29,983 bases of DNA from CAZHEV01 sp964531335 [NCBI: uncultured bacterium] (GTDB lineage Bacteria > Eisenbacteria > RBG-16-71-46 > CAZHEV01): positions 1 to 29,983 of the forward strand of contig CAZHEV010000022.1 of assembly GCA_964531335.1 (NCBI GenBank). Direction: 5' to 3'. Both the position numbers and the translations under genes were made by a program. Under the pieces are notes generated by a model. The model worked only from the letters and a program-made list of their open reading frames with translations, did not search any database and had not been told where the DNA came from. Shown here piece by piece: positions 8,093-16,482 of this stretch (its first letter is position 1; the number at the start of each line of letters is the position of its first letter).

Positions 8093-8992
8093 CTAGTACG
8101 GAAGCCCCCAGCTCGCCCCGAAGCTTACAGCCCATGACGGCAGCACCGATCTGGCGCTGAATTCGGTCTCCTTGTCATCGCCCGACAACAAAACCTCGCC
8201 TGTTACGACTGCTCCGAGCCTTCCGCGAATCTTCACGGCGGCGCTTTGGATGAGAAAGAACGGCCTCTCTTTTTGCGCGAGCGCGCCCGCCGCATCGAGC
8301 GGCTCCTCCCTCAATACGACGGTGGCCAGCACAGCCCTGCTCCCCCTGAGCTCGAGCCTTCCCTGCCAGGTGAGCACCGGTCCGCCGAACGCGCCCGCCG
8401 TATCGGCGATGGCGACCGAGTGACGCGGAAGATAAACCCAGCCCGACCTGCCCTGCGTCCTGTAACGGACGTCAAACCCCAACCAGATAGGCAGAGAAGC
8501 CCCTCCTCCGAGGACTCTCGCCGAGATCCTGGATCCGAACCCGTAGGACCAGTCTCTGAGGCCCCGGTGCCAAACACCCTCGCTGGGCGTCTTCCCGGCG
8601 GCGGCGGAGAACGTGACCCACCCTGTGACGTCCACACGATCCCATATCCGCGACCGCTGCCACCACGGTCCGAAGTCCAGGTCGGTCAGAGCCCAGGAGG
8701 TATCCCCGCCCTTCCAGGGCCCTCCCGATCTAGCCCGCGCCCAGAGTCCCGCGCCCTGCGGCAGCCAAACGCGCAGTGTGCCGTCCAGGACACTCCTCGA
8801 CTCCTTCTCCAGGGTCGCCCTCGGCCTCAACTCCTCCAGCGAGTATCCGACTGCCAGGCGCACGCCGCCGGAATCGGCCAGGGACGCCGCCGCCTCGGGC
8901 CGGGCGCGCACGGTCTCGGCCGGGGCGAGGAGCAAGAGAACAGCCATAGCGATCGCGAGGCTCGCCTTGGGGAACACATGAGAGCACTTCAT
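8093..8992 (-). CDS. Secreted protein, probable outer-membrane beta-barrel of unknown family
   Basis: 299 residues with a clear signal peptide (basic start, hydrophobic run AIAMAVLLLLA, cleavage near residue 30). The mature part is rich in alternating polar/hydrophobic beta-strand patterns with many Gly, Trp and Tyr, such as GLWARARSGG and GTLRVWLPQG. It ends in SFGASWGLPY, an aromatic C-terminus compatible with BAM-dependent outer-membrane insertion. I do not recognise the family. Its ATG overlaps the upstream stop codon by one base (TGATG), so it should be translationally coupled to the PorV-like gene. Confidence 0.6.
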   Translation of the reverse strand: MKCSHVFPKASLAIAMAVLLLLAPAETVRARPEAAASLADSGGVRLAVGYSLEELRPRATLEKESRSVLDGTLRVWLPQGAGLWARARSGGPWKGGDTSWALTDLDFGPWWQRSRIWDRVDVTGWVTFSAAAGKTPSEGVWHRGLRDWSYGFGSRISARVLGGGASLPIWLGFDVRYRTQGRSGWVYLPRHSVAIADTAGAFGGPVLTWQGRLELRGSRAVLATVVLREEPLDAAGALAQKERPFFLIQSAAVKIRGRLGAVVTGEVLLSGDDKETEFSARSVLPSWAVSFGASWGLPY

Positions 8993-10209
8993 CAGTCGGC
9001 GCTGGGCATGAGGTGTTCGAGAAACTCCGTTCCGACCATGGACAGGCTGAATCGCAGATAGCGCTCCCTGGCCTTGTCGGCGTCCAGGTCGCCCCTCGAG
9101 CCAATCTGCAGGGCGGCGTCGAACGAGCCGTTGTCGTGCCTGAAGGGCAGCCCGAAGCCCACGGTGACGGCGAACTCGGTCGGCGCCTCGGAGGCGTAGC
9201 TAGCCTTGTATGAGAGCTCCCTCCAGAGATAGCCCACTCTGAGCGGGATCATGTAGTCGTCATCGCCGAGCTTCCACTCGGCTCCAAGGGAGAATCTGTC
9301 CGCGTCGGCCATCTCACCCTGGAATCCCGGCAACGCCCCGGTCCGCCCCCATCCCGCCCTGTACCACTCCGCGGTGAAGGTCGTCTTTTTGCCGGGGGTA
9401 TAAGAAAAACCCAAGCCTCCCATGGCCGGGTAGTCGAGCTCCGACTCCGACCGGGAGATCTCCACGTTCCTGGCTATAAGGGTCGTCGTAACGTCCATCA
9501 CGCGGGAGAACTGATAGCTGCCTCCCACTCCGAACCCGCCTCCGATATCCACATAGGCGCCGAACCTTCCCAGCGGCTCGCCGCCGAAAGAGCTCTTCAC
9601 TATGTCGTGAGTATCGAGTGCGAGCTCATCGACGAAGCTCACCCTCCGCTCGTCCTCGATCGTGCCCACGAGCACGCGGAGCTCGGCGCCGATCATCAAT
9701 CTCTTTCCGAACGGCCTCGCCAGCGCGATGGATACGTACCCGGGCCCGCCCTCGCCACTTCGGACGTCGGTCACCTCCCTGCCCCCGACGGTGTAGCGCT
9801 CCTCGAAGCTGTAGGACACCCTGTGCATCGAGCCTATGGCGGCGGCTCCGGTTAGGTTTCCGGGAAGGCCGTGGGTCAGTCTCACGAACGGGAAGTATGC
9901 GAAAGAGGCGCCCTCTTCGCTCTCCACGAGCTCGCCCCTAAGGCTGTCCTTGAGGGCTATGCTCCTTATCTCGGGCACCAGGGCCGCTCCCAGGGTGAAC
10001 TGCCCCACGCGAGCGAGAAGGGCCGGGTTTTCCATCGATATATGCCAGGCGCTCGGATTTGCGAGCCCCGCGCCACCCATCGCCATTCCCCTCGCGTCGA
10101 CGCAGAGGACAACCTCACCGATCCCGTTTACACTGAACACGCTCTCGGCGGTCGCCGAATGGGCCGATACGAACAGCGACAGGACGATTATGGCCGCGCG
10201 GCGGATCAT
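8992..10209 (-). CDS. PorV/FadL-like outer-membrane beta-barrel protein
   Basis: 405 residues. The signal peptide MIRRAAIIVLSLFVSAHSATA is followed by a mature start with ARGMAMGGAGLANPSAWHIS and SMENPALLA. This 'G.ARA.AMGGA....D..A...NPA.L' pattern is the N-terminal hallmark of PorV/UPF0164/FadL-type barrels common in FCB-group and related bacteria. The rest is beta-rich and full of Gly and aromatics, with predicted strands throughout (for example KTTFTAEWYRAGWG). Such proteins serve as transport channels or as attachment partners for secretion (PorV with type IX). No other type IX component is visible here, so function is open. It overlaps the upstream lipoprotein gene by 4 nt (ATGA). Confidence 0.7.
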   Translation of the reverse strand: MIRRAAIIVLSLFVSAHSATAESVFSVNGIGEVVLCVDARGMAMGGAGLANPSAWHISMENPALLARVGQFTLGAALVPEIRSIALKDSLRGELVESEEGASFAYFPFVRLTHGLPGNLTGAAAIGSMHRVSYSFEERYTVGGREVTDVRSGEGGPGYVSIALARPFGKRLMIGAELRVLVGTIEDERRVSFVDELALDTHDIVKSSFGGEPLGRFGAYVDIGGGFGVGGSYQFSRVMDVTTTLIARNVEISRSESELDYPAMGGLGFSYTPGKKTTFTAEWYRAGWGRTGALPGFQGEMADADRFSLGAEWKLGDDDYMIPLRVGYLWRELSYKASYASEAPTEFAVTVGFGLPFRHDNGSFDAALQIGSRGDLDADKARERYLRFSLSMVGTEFLEHLMPSAD

Positions 10210-11420
10210 GGCTCGAAGCGCCCTCCCGGTGGCATGGTAAACAGGATCGTCAGCGTGGGCGCATCCGAGGGATCGGCCGTCTCTGATGAATGCAGCGCGA
10301 CCTGGTCGCTGAAAGAGAACACTCCCGTCCTGTAGACAGCGACCTCGAAGACGTCGTTCTCAGTGAACAGCTCCACCAACGCCGTGACGTCGAAGACTAT
10401 CTCGCCGTCGATGCCTTCCTCCGCGTCTATCTCCACCTGGCCCGTCGTGGAGATGCCTATTTCCACGTCCACGTTCGTGGAGTCCTCTTTCCAGGCCCCC
10501 AGCACGGGCGCGGCGAGGGCGTCGAAAATTCCCTCGTTCAGATCGGGCCGGCCGCTTTCGACCTTGAGCCTCAAAAGGGCCTTGTTCACGCTAGCTGAGT
10601 CGGAAAATACTCCCACCCTGAACTCGTATACCGACCGGTACCCGAAGACCCCTCCCACACGGGTGAACGGCTCCTCGCCCACCGCCTCAATGGAGGGACT
10701 GTGAACGAAAAAGTCCTCCGTGGAGGTCAGCCTCTCCGAATCGGTCTGGCCCTGCCTCAGAATCTCGAGCTGCGGCCCGAGCCGGACGGTGTTCAGGGTC
10801 TGTCCCCCGGACCAGAAGCGCTTCTCGATAAGGTCGCTCTGGCCGGCATTGAGCGGGCCGCCGGCTATTCTCAGCCCATAGTTGGAGGACGGATCCGAGA
10901 TCCAGCCCGCGACCCATGAGGTCGGGATCTCGACCTTCACGAAGTTGATGCCTTCCACGGCGGCCGTCGTATCCTCTGTCGTGCTGACCGCCGTGTCTAC
11001 GACCGCCTCGCTCTCGGGCGGCCCCGGCCAAAATGGAAACTCAGACGGAGGCGGCTCTTCCAGGCGCGAGACCCGCAGCCTGTACGGAGGGTCGTCCCCT
11101 ACCGTGTAGAGAACGAGGTATGCCTCGTCGAGCACGGCATCGGCGGCCGGAAGGGCCTCGAAGGCGACGAAGGCGACGGCCTGGAACCCGCCGGACGGCA
11201 GCTCTCCCGCCACCAGGTAGGAGCCGTCGTTGATAGTTCTCTCGAAGTAGGTATCCGCCGAAGCTGAAACCGATATGCTGTCGGGCTCGTTCCCCCGGTC
11301 CGTGCGGTCGTCGGGCCCCGCCCCCATGAGGTCCTCCCCCCTGTCCGTGCAGCCGCCGCAAACGGCGACGGCCAAGGCCGCGGTCAGCACAAGGAAGAGC
11401 ATGGGTGAGCGGATTCTCAT
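10206..11420 (-). CDS. DNRLRE-like outer lipoprotein
   Basis: 404 residues. The type II signal sequence MRIRSPMLFLVLTAALAVAVCGGC ends in a lipobox-type Cys (VCGGC), then a disordered Asp/Gly-rich tether (about 25 residues). A beta-sandwich pattern follows, with SADTYFERT, AFVAFE.LP and LDEAYLVLYT. This is typical of DNRLRE domains of cell-surface proteins, where paired aromatics sit in a jelly-roll. A second related half (SVYEFRVGVF, NKALLRLKVE) suggests duplication. ATG11420 is preferred over the in-frame ATG11474, because the signal sequence starts there and GCGAGG lies about 8 nt upstream. First gene of a three-gene envelope operon. Confidence 0.68.
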   Translation of the reverse strand: MRIRSPMLFLVLTAALAVAVCGGCTDRGEDLMGAGPDDRTDRGNEPDSISVSASADTYFERTINDGSYLVAGELPSGGFQAVAFVAFEALPAADAVLDEAYLVLYTVGDDPPYRLRVSRLEEPPPSEFPFWPGPPESEAVVDTAVSTTEDTTAAVEGINFVKVEIPTSWVAGWISDPSSNYGLRIAGGPLNAGQSDLIEKRFWSGGQTLNTVRLGPQLEILRQGQTDSERLTSTEDFFVHSPSIEAVGEEPFTRVGGVFGYRSVYEFRVGVFSDSASVNKALLRLKVESGRPDLNEGIFDALAAPVLGAWKEDSTNVDVEIGISTTGQVEIDAEEGIDGEIVFDVTALVELFTENDVFEVAVYRTGVFSFSDQVALHSSETADPSDAPTLTILFTMPPGGRFEP

Positions 11421-11558
11421 CAAAAGAGCCTCGCCGTTTATGGCTTTTATGACAGGGTCACGGGAAAGGCGCATGATCGCTCCAGAGCCTCTCTCGAGCG
11501 CGAGAAAATCGACCGCTTGAGATTACCCGGCCCGTACGTCGCTGTCAACCGCGAGCGA

Positions 11559-11746
11559 GGCGCCTCCCTCCCGCCGCCGGCGCCGAGCGACATCTCGCTC
11601 GCCTGATGACTCCGTGCAGGACGCAGCGCAGAGCCCTTCCGCAGGAAGGAGCTGAGATCCGCCGGCGGAGCCGGCTAGCTCAGCGACTGGGCGGGGGCTC
11701 AAGCGCGTCCTGCACCGGAGCACTCCGGCGGCGGGAGCGAGGCGCC
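11559..11746. repeat. Nested long inverted repeat, candidate structured non-coding RNA
   Basis: Outer arms 11559-11580 and 11725-11746 are complementary at 21 of 22 positions. Inside, 11584-11590 pairs with 11595-11601 (CGAGCGA/TCGCTCG, tetraloop CATC). Then 11610-11624 pairs with 11705-11720 over 15 bp with one bulged C. Further in, GAGCCC/GGGCTC (11631-11636/11695-11700), CTTCC/GGAAG (11636-11640/11644-11648, partly competing with the former), GCTGAG/CTCAGC (11651-11656/11679-11684) and GCCGGC/GCCGGC (11661-11666/11670-11675) can form. The set nests as one multibranched fold of 188 nt. It matches no RNA family I can name. It has a loose 6S-like outline (long closing stem, lateral bulge, terminal stem). 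No target-site duplication is seen. Confidence 0.6.
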
Positions 11747-11773
11747 GTTCACCGGCCATTGGGGGCGTTTATG

Positions 11774-11802
11774 TTGAAAGCGCGTCTGCCTCGACTTAAC
11801 AT
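11774..11802 (+). promoter_or_regulatory. Probable promoter of the GYD-domain gene
   Basis: TTGAAA (11774-11779, 5/6), a 17-nt spacer and TAACAT (11797-11802, 4/6) lie about 120 nt upstream of ATG11922. Transcription from here would start downstream of the inverted repeat, so the repeat would not be part of this mRNA. Confidence 0.5.
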
Positions 11803-11921
11803 TGCCGGGACGGCCCAGTCGCGAGCTCCACCCGGCGCTTCCAGGCCCGTCGAGATAGCGAACCGCACCTGACCCGTTCGACCGCCGCGGTTCAGCCGTC
11901 CCCAGGAGGAAGGAGGAGGTC

Positions 11922-12218
11922 ATGCCTACCTATGTTTTGATGACGAGGCTCGCTCCCGACATCACCAGAAAGCTCAAGGAGAGGGAGAAGATAGGGCAGA
12001 GATGGAAGAAAGCCGTCGAGGACAAGTGTCCGGATGTCAAGTGGGTCTCCCACTACACCCTGCTGGGCCCGTATGATTTCATGGATATCTACGAGGCCCC
12101 CGACGAGGAGACCGCCACGAAGGTGTCCTGGATCACGCTATCCATGGGCGCTGTTACGGCCGAGTCATGGACGGCGATACCGTACAGCAGGTTCTTGGAA
12201 ATAGTTGACAGCCTTTGA
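11922..12218 (+). CDS. GYD domain-containing protein
   Basis: 98-residue ferredoxin-like alpha/beta-barrel protein. The start MPTYVLMTRL, the central LGPYDFMDIYEAPDEETATK and the end are diagnostic of the GYD family; here the motif reads GPYD rather than GQYD. Members are small dimeric proteins of largely unknown role that co-occur with diverse metabolic genes. The start is secure: an unusually long purine tract GGAGGAAGGAGGAGG (11905-11919) ends just before the ATG, predicting strong translation. It lies 66 nt upstream of the copper ATPase, with an intervening hairpin, so co-transcription is possible but not certain. Confidence 0.82.
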   Translation: MPTYVLMTRLAPDITRKLKEREKIGQRWKKAVEDKCPDVKWVSHYTLLGPYDFMDIYEAPDEETATKVSWITLSMGAVTAESWTAIPYSRFLEIVDSL

Positions 12219-12236
12219 GACCCATGAACGAGTCCG

Positions 12237-12258
12237 GCCGGCTCGGCCGGGAGCCGGC
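12237..12258. terminator. GC-rich hairpin after the GYD gene, no U tract
   Basis: GCCGGCTC (12237-12244) pairs perfectly with GAGCCGGC (12251-12258) around the loop GGCCGG. It lies 18 nt after the GYD stop and 26 nt before the copper ATPase start. Without a T-run it may be an imperfect or Rho-assisted terminator, or an mRNA processing/stability hairpin separating expression of the two genes. Confidence 0.4.
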
Positions 12259-12284
12259 GCAACCAGGGAGTTGGGAACATCGCG

Positions 12285-14453
12285 TTGAAGGATAGACATC
12301 ACCGGCGGCAATCAGAAAACGACGGAACGCCCCCCGGGGCGGGCTACACTTGCCCTATGCACCCCGAGGTGGTCGCGCCGCGTGGCGCGGTCTGCCCCAA
12401 GTGCGGGATGGGACTCGAGCCTATAGCGCCTTCTCTCGAGAGCGAAGGGGACCCCGAGCTCAAAGACATGACCCGGCGCTTCTGGATCGCGCTTGTCTTC
12501 GCCGTGCCGGTCTTCGCGATCGCTATGGGAGATCTGATACCAGGCCGACCGCTCCTGCGCCTGGCCGATCCCACGATGCTGCAATGGGCCCAGTTGGCGC
12601 TGGCCACCCCGGTCGTCCTCTGGTGCGGGTGGCCCTTTCTGGAGCGCGGCCGGCGCTCTTTGACATCCCTCAACCTCAACATGTTCACGCTGATAGGCCT
12701 GGGAGTTCTGGTGGCCTATCTTTACAGCGTCGTGGCTACGGTCGCCCCGGGAATCTTCCCCGAGTCGTTCCGCAACGAAAGCGGCAAGATCGGAGTGTAC
12801 TTCGAAGCGGCATCGGTAATCGTGACCCTCGTCCTGCTGGGACAGGTGTTGGAGCTCAGGGCGCGGAGGCGGACCGGAGACGCGCTCAGGTCGCTCCTGG
12901 GACTGGCGCCCAAGACGGCGCGCCTCCTGCGGGACGACGGTACCGAACGGGACGTCCCGTTGGGAGAGGTCTCAAGAGGCGACGTCCTCCGCGTGCGGCC
13001 CGGGGAAAAGATACCCGTGGACGGCACCGTGATCGAAGGCTCGACCGCCGTGGACGAGTCCATGGTCTCCGGAGAACCGATGCCCGCAGAGAAAGGGCCG
13101 GGGACGCAGGTGATCGGCGGTACCGTGAACGGAACCGGCTCGATTCTCGTAAGGGCGGAGCGCCTCGGCGCCGAGAGCATGCTGGCGCAGATAGTTCGCA
13201 TGGTGGCCGAGGCACAGCGCAGCCGCGCGCCGATTCAACGCGTGGCCGACAAGGTGGCGGCTTACTTCGTTCCCATGGTGATAGGCGTCGCCGTTCTCAC
13301 CTTCATCGTATGGAGCATGGTGGGCCCCGAGCCCCGGATGGCGCACGCTATAGTGAACGCGGTGTCGGTGTTGATAATCGCGTGCCCTTGCGCGTTCGGG
13401 CTCGCCACACCCATGTCGGTCATGGTGGGGACCGGCCTGGGCGCCAATCTCGGAGTCTTGTTCAAGAGCGCCGAGGCCATGGAGCTCATGCGGGACGTCG
13501 ATACGCTTGTGGTCGACAAGACCGGCACCCTCACCGAGGGCAGGCCGCAGGTCGCGTCCGTCGTGCCGGCGGATGGCGTGGACGCCGACAAGCTTCTCGC
13601 CCTGGCCGCCGGGTTGGAGAAGCCCAGCGAGCATCCTCTCGCAAGCGCGATACTCCGCGAAGCGGAACGAAAGGGCGTCTCGCCCGACGACGTCGAGGAC
13701 TTCGAATCGGTGACGGGGATGGGCGTGGCGGGGACTTTCCGGGGCACCCAGGTGACGCTGGGCGACCGCAACCTGATGCGAAAGCGAGGAATCGAGCACA
13801 CGGGGTTCGACGACGTCGCCGAAGGCCTGCGGGCGGAAGGCAACACCGTCGTTTACGTGGCGGCCGGAGACAAAGTTTTCGGGCTGATAGAGATATCCGA
13901 CCCGGTCAAGGAGACGGCCCTGGAGGCGATCCAAGATCTCCAGTCCGAAGGGGTAAGGGTGGTCATGCTCACCGGCGACACCAGAACCACGGCCCAGGCG
14001 GTCTCTGAAAGGCTCGGCCTGGACGGTTACGAGTCCGAGGTTTCCCCCGATCAAAAGACGGTGGCCGTCAAACGCCTGAAGAAAGAAGGCGCCACGGTGG
14101 CGATGGCGGGGGACGGGATAAACGACGCCCCTGCCCTGGCGCAGGCCGACGTCGGCATCGCGATGGGAACCGGCACCGACGTGGCGATGGAGAGCGCGTC
14201 GATCACGCTTGTCAAAGGCGACCTTCGAGGTTTGGTGCGAGCGAGAAGGCTCAGTCGCGCGACGATGACCAACATCAAGCAGAACCTGGCGTGGGCCCTC
14301 GCCTATAACACGCTGGGAGTTCCCATAGCCGCGGGAGCGGCCTACCCCTTCTTCGGGATTCTCCTCAGCCCCATGATAGCCGCGGCGGCCATGAGCTTCA
14401 GCTCCGTCTCCGTCGTCGCGAACGCCCTTCGCCTGCGCCGCGCCAAGATCTGA
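12285..14453 (+). CDS. copA: Copper-translocating P1B-type ATPase
   Basis: 722-residue inner-membrane heavy-metal exporter. The N-terminus carries a zinc-ribbon-like metal-binding domain, YTCPMHPEV...[10 protein letters not shown] (residues 21-46), instead of a CxxC HMA domain. Then come paired helices, the actuator loop ([10 protein letters not shown], 261-270), the ion-binding helix [11 protein letters not shown] (CPC 367-369), phosphorylation site DKTGTLTEG (Asp411), SEHPLAS (448-454), GDGINDAPA (609-617), and late-helix YN (674-675) and MSFSS. CPC plus YN plus MxxSS marks the Cu(I) P1B-1 group. The TTG start at 12285 is the best in-frame option, but its ribosome-binding site is poor, so the start is uncertain. 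Confidence 0.92.
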   Translation: MKDRHHRRQSENDGTPPGAGYTCPMHPEVVAPRGAVCPKCGMGLEPIAPSLESEGDPELKDMTRRFWIALVFAVPVFAIAMGDLIPGRPLLRLADPTMLQWAQLALATPVVLWCGWPFLERGRRSLTSLNLNMFTLIGLGVLVAYLYSVVATVAPGIFPESFRNESGKIGVYFEAASVIVTLVLLGQVLELRARRRTGDALRSLLGLAPKTARLLRDDGTERDVPLGEVSRGDVLRVRPGEKIPVDGTVIEGSTAVDESMVSGEPMPAEKGPGTQVIGGTVNGTGSILVRAERLGAESMLAQIVRMVAEAQRSRAPIQRVADKVAAYFVPMVIGVAVLTFIVWSMVGPEPRMAHAIVNAVSVLIIACPCAFGLATPMSVMVGTGLGANLGVLFKSAEAMELMRDVDTLVVDKTGTLTEGRPQVASVVPADGVDADKLLALAAGLEKPSEHPLASAILREAERKGVSPDDVEDFESVTGMGVAGTFRGTQVTLGDRNLMRKRGIEHTGFDDVAEGLRAEGNTVVYVAAGDKVFGLIEISDPVKETALEAIQDLQSEGVRVVMLTGDTRTTAQAVSERLGLDGYESEVSPDQKTVAVKRLKKEGATVAMAGDGINDAPALAQADVGIAMGTGTDVAMESASITLVKGDLRGLVRARRLSRATMTNIKQNLAWALAYNTLGVPIAAGAAYPFFGILLSPMIAAAAMSFSSVSVVANALRLRRAKI

Positions 14454-14470
14454 CCCGCGCTGAACGCGGG
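14454..14470 (+). terminator. Short hairpin immediately after the copper ATPase stop
   Basis: CCCGCG (14454-14459) pairs with CGCGGG (14465-14470) around CTGAA, starting at the first base after the stop codon. A second self-complementary pair GCGCGC lies at about 14470-14495. There is no T-run. The position suggests a transcript end before the promoter at 14517-14543. Confidence 0.35.
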
Positions 14471-14516
14471 CGCGCAACGGCCGAGCGGGCGCGCAGGCCG
14501 TATCCATGCTTACCCC

Positions 14517-14543
14517 TTGCCTCGACCAGGTTCTGCGTATAAG
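14517..14543 (+). promoter_or_regulatory. Possible promoter of the symporter gene
   Basis: TATAAG (14538-14543, 5/6) lies 15 nt after TTGCCT (14517-14522). The spacing is short, but the -10 is good for this GC-rich DNA. The leader to ATG14577 would be about 30 nt and contains AGGAGG (14567-14572). Confidence 0.45.
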
Positions 14544-14576
14544 CTGTTGTGCCGGGTCTGATCGCCAGGAGGCTCC

Positions 14577-15836
14577 ATGGGAACAAAGAAGTCCCAGCAC
14601 GACATAATCCTCTACTTCATACTGGTGGCCATTGTCGCGGGCGGAGTGACGGGGTGGGTTTTCGGCCCGGCCATGGCAAAGGTGGCCTGGCTTGGAACGC
14701 TGTTCCTCAACGCCCTCAAGATGATAATCGTCCCGCTCATCGCCTCCTCAATGATAGTCGGCATCTCGGGTCTGGGCGACATCCGCAAGGTCGGCAAAAC
14801 CGGGACGTGGACCCTCCTGTACTATCTCACAACCACGGGAATGGCCGTCCTGGTGGGCATAATCATGGTCAACATTATTAGGCCCGGCATCGGAGTCAAA
14901 GGGATGGGGAAGGCCGTCCCAGAGGCGGTCGCCGGCAAGGAGGCGATCGGCGTCACCGACGTCCTCCTGAGCCTCATCTCTCCCAATATAATGAAGTCCC
15001 TCTCCGAGATGGACGTGCTGCCCATCATCGTCTTCTCGCTGATCTTCGGCGGCATCCTTACGACCCTGGGGGCCAAAGGCCGCGTTGTCATTGACTTCTT
15101 CGACGGCGTAAACGAGGCCATCATGAAGATGGTTCACCTCATAATGTATCTCGCCCCGGCCGGCATCTTCGCGCTCATCGCGTCACGGCTCGGCGAGGCC
15201 GGAGGAGGCGCGGAGTTCTGGGCGGAGATCGGGAAGATCGGCAAGTACGCGATGACGGTGATCGTGGGACTGTTGATACACAGCGTGATCATCCTGCCGG
15301 CGCTGTTGATGATAATCGCCCGGAAGAACCCGTTACGATACGCGATCAACCTCGCCAAGGCTATGCTCACGGCCTTTTCGACGGCCAGTAGCTCCGCCAC
15401 GCTCCCGATCACGCTGGAGTGCGTCCAGAACAGGAGCAAAGTCTCGAGAAGGTCCGCCCTCTTCGTGCTTCCGGTCGGCGCGACCATAAACATGGACGGC
15501 ACCGCCCTATACGAATCGGTAGCGGCCATCTTCATAGCGCAGGCGGTGGGCTATCCGCTGACCCTGGAACATCAAGTCATAATCTTCCTGACCGCGACAC
15601 TCGCCGCAATCGGCGCTGCCGGAATACCAGAGGCCGGCCTCGTCACGATGGTGATAGTATTGGGGGCCGTGGGGCTGCCCCTGGAGGGGATAGGGCTTAT
15701 ACTGGCCATAGACTGGTTCCTGGATCGCTGCAGGACGACCGTCAACGTATGGGGCGACGGGGTGGGAGCTGCGGTCATCGACAGGTTGAGCCCGGCCGGT
15801 CCCGAGAGCGGTCTGCACCCGGGGGCCACGCGATGA
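14577..15836 (+). CDS. Sodium/proton-coupled dicarboxylate or amino-acid symporter (DAACS/SDF family)
   Basis: 419-residue inner-membrane carrier of the GltP/DctA/GltPh fold with about eight hydrophobic helices and two re-entrant hairpins. Hairpin 1 has SSSATLPITLECV, matching the serine-rich substrate tip. The unwound helix 7 has GATINMDGTALY (the NMDGT sodium/substrate motif). The family takes up glutamate, aspartate, succinate/fumarate/malate or neutral amino acids. Substrate cannot be assigned, although glutamate would fit with the dehydrogenase elsewhere in the window. The start is supported by AGGAGG 4 nt upstream. It precedes the flavin reductase by 25 nt, suggesting co-transcription. 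Confidence 0.92.
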   Translation: MGTKKSQHDIILYFILVAIVAGGVTGWVFGPAMAKVAWLGTLFLNALKMIIVPLIASSMIVGISGLGDIRKVGKTGTWTLLYYLTTTGMAVLVGIIMVNIIRPGIGVKGMGKAVPEAVAGKEAIGVTDVLLSLISPNIMKSLSEMDVLPIIVFSLIFGGILTTLGAKGRVVIDFFDGVNEAIMKMVHLIMYLAPAGIFALIASRLGEAGGGAEFWAEIGKIGKYAMTVIVGLLIHSVIILPALLMIIARKNPLRYAINLAKAMLTAFSTASSSATLPITLECVQNRSKVSRRSALFVLPVGATINMDGTALYESVAAIFIAQAVGYPLTLEHQVIIFLTATLAAIGAAGIPEAGLVTMVIVLGAVGLPLEGIGLILAIDWFLDRCRTTVNVWGDGVGAAVIDRLSPAGPESGLHPGATR

Positions 15837-15861
15837 GGTTACAGACAGCGGAGGTGTTCTC

Positions 15862-16482
15862 TTGCGGATAGACCCCGCCGAGCTGGACGTCAAGGCAAGC
15901 TACAGACTTCTGATATCCTCCGTGGTTCCGAGGCCGATCGCCCTGGTCTCCACCGTGGGCGCGGACGGCGTGTACAACGTCGCACCTTTCAGCATGTTCA
16001 TGGGCGTATCGAGCAATCCGCCCATGCTGGCCGTCTCCGTGGCGTCCAGAAAGGGCGTCGAGAAGGACACCACGAGGAACATACTCCAGACGGGGGACTT
16101 CGTGGTCAACGTCGTAGACGAAGGACTCGCCGAGAGGATGAACCTCGCGTCCGCCGACCTGCCCCCAGAGGAGAGCGAGTTCGACTTCGCCGACCTCACA
16201 CCGGTCGACTCGGTCAAGGTCCGCTCTCCGAGGGTGGCGGAGGCGCCTATAAGCATGGAGTGCTCGCTTGTCCAGTCGAGCAAGCTCGGGCGATCGCCCA
16301 ACGATCTCATAGTCGGCGAAGTTGTGGTCTTCCACGTCGCCGACAGGGTGTTGGACGGCAAAGTGGTCAACGTCAATAAGCTCAGGCCCGTGGGCAGGCT
16401 GGGGGAGTTCCTGTACTGCAAGGTTCGGGACATCTTCGAGATGGTCAGGCCAAAACCGGAGAGGCCAAATGATTCTTCCTGA
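15862..16482 (+). CDS. Flavin reductase-like FMN-binding split-barrel protein
   Basis: 206 residues. The N-terminal half shows the flavin reductase-like domain pattern: VVPRPIALVSTVGADGVYNV, APFSMFMGVSSNPPMLAVSV and NILQTGDFVVNVV. These form the FMN-binding split barrel of flavoredoxin/HpaC-like proteins. Such proteins reduce flavin with NAD(P)H or carry electrons. It starts with TTG at 15862, supported by GGAGG (15850-15854) at 7-nt spacing. Its 3' end overlaps the molybdenum-hydroxylase FAD subunit start by 14 nt, so the two are translated from one mRNA and may work together. Specific partner and reaction unknown. Confidence 0.85.
   Translation: MRIDPAELDVKASYRLLISSVVPRPIALVSTVGADGVYNVAPFSMFMGVSSNPPMLAVSVASRKGVEKDTTRNILQTGDFVVNVVDEGLAERMNLASADLPPEESEFDFADLTPVDSVKVRSPRVAEAPISMECSLVQSSKLGRSPNDLIVGEVVVFHVADRVLDGKVVNVNKLRPVGRLGEFLYCKVRDIFEMVRPKPERPNDSS

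Larger units (their letters stand above)
11421..11921. other. 500-nt intergenic region with a structured element and a promoter
   Basis: No convincing gene lies here: short open frames have no recognisable product and conflict with the dense secondary structure. Contents are the upstream region of the lipoprotein operon (minus), the nested inverted repeat at 11559-11746, and the promoter at 11774-11802 serving the GYD-domain gene. Confidence 0.7.

Noticed and set aside
11649-11660. GCTGAGA, reminiscent of the TPP riboswitch
   Set aside because: The second conserved THI-box half (CTGGATAATGCCAG) is absent and the downstream genes are not thiamine-related.
11670-11720. tRNA-like D-arm string (TAGCTCAGC...TGGG) inside the inverted repeat
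   Set aside because: No TpsiC arm (GTTCGA), no matching acceptor stem and no anticodon stem follow; the bases are better used in the nested stems.
11559-11746. RNase P, SRP, tmRNA or cobalamin riboswitch
   Set aside because: None of the conserved cores (GAGGAAAGTCCGGGC; GGTCAGG..GGAAGG; tmRNA ends; B12 box) is seen on either strand.
12972-14600. 542-codon minus-strand open frame across the copper ATPase
   Set aside because: Antisense shadow in GC-rich DNA, with low-complexity Arg/Gly/His composition and no domain; the plus-strand ATPase is unmistakable.
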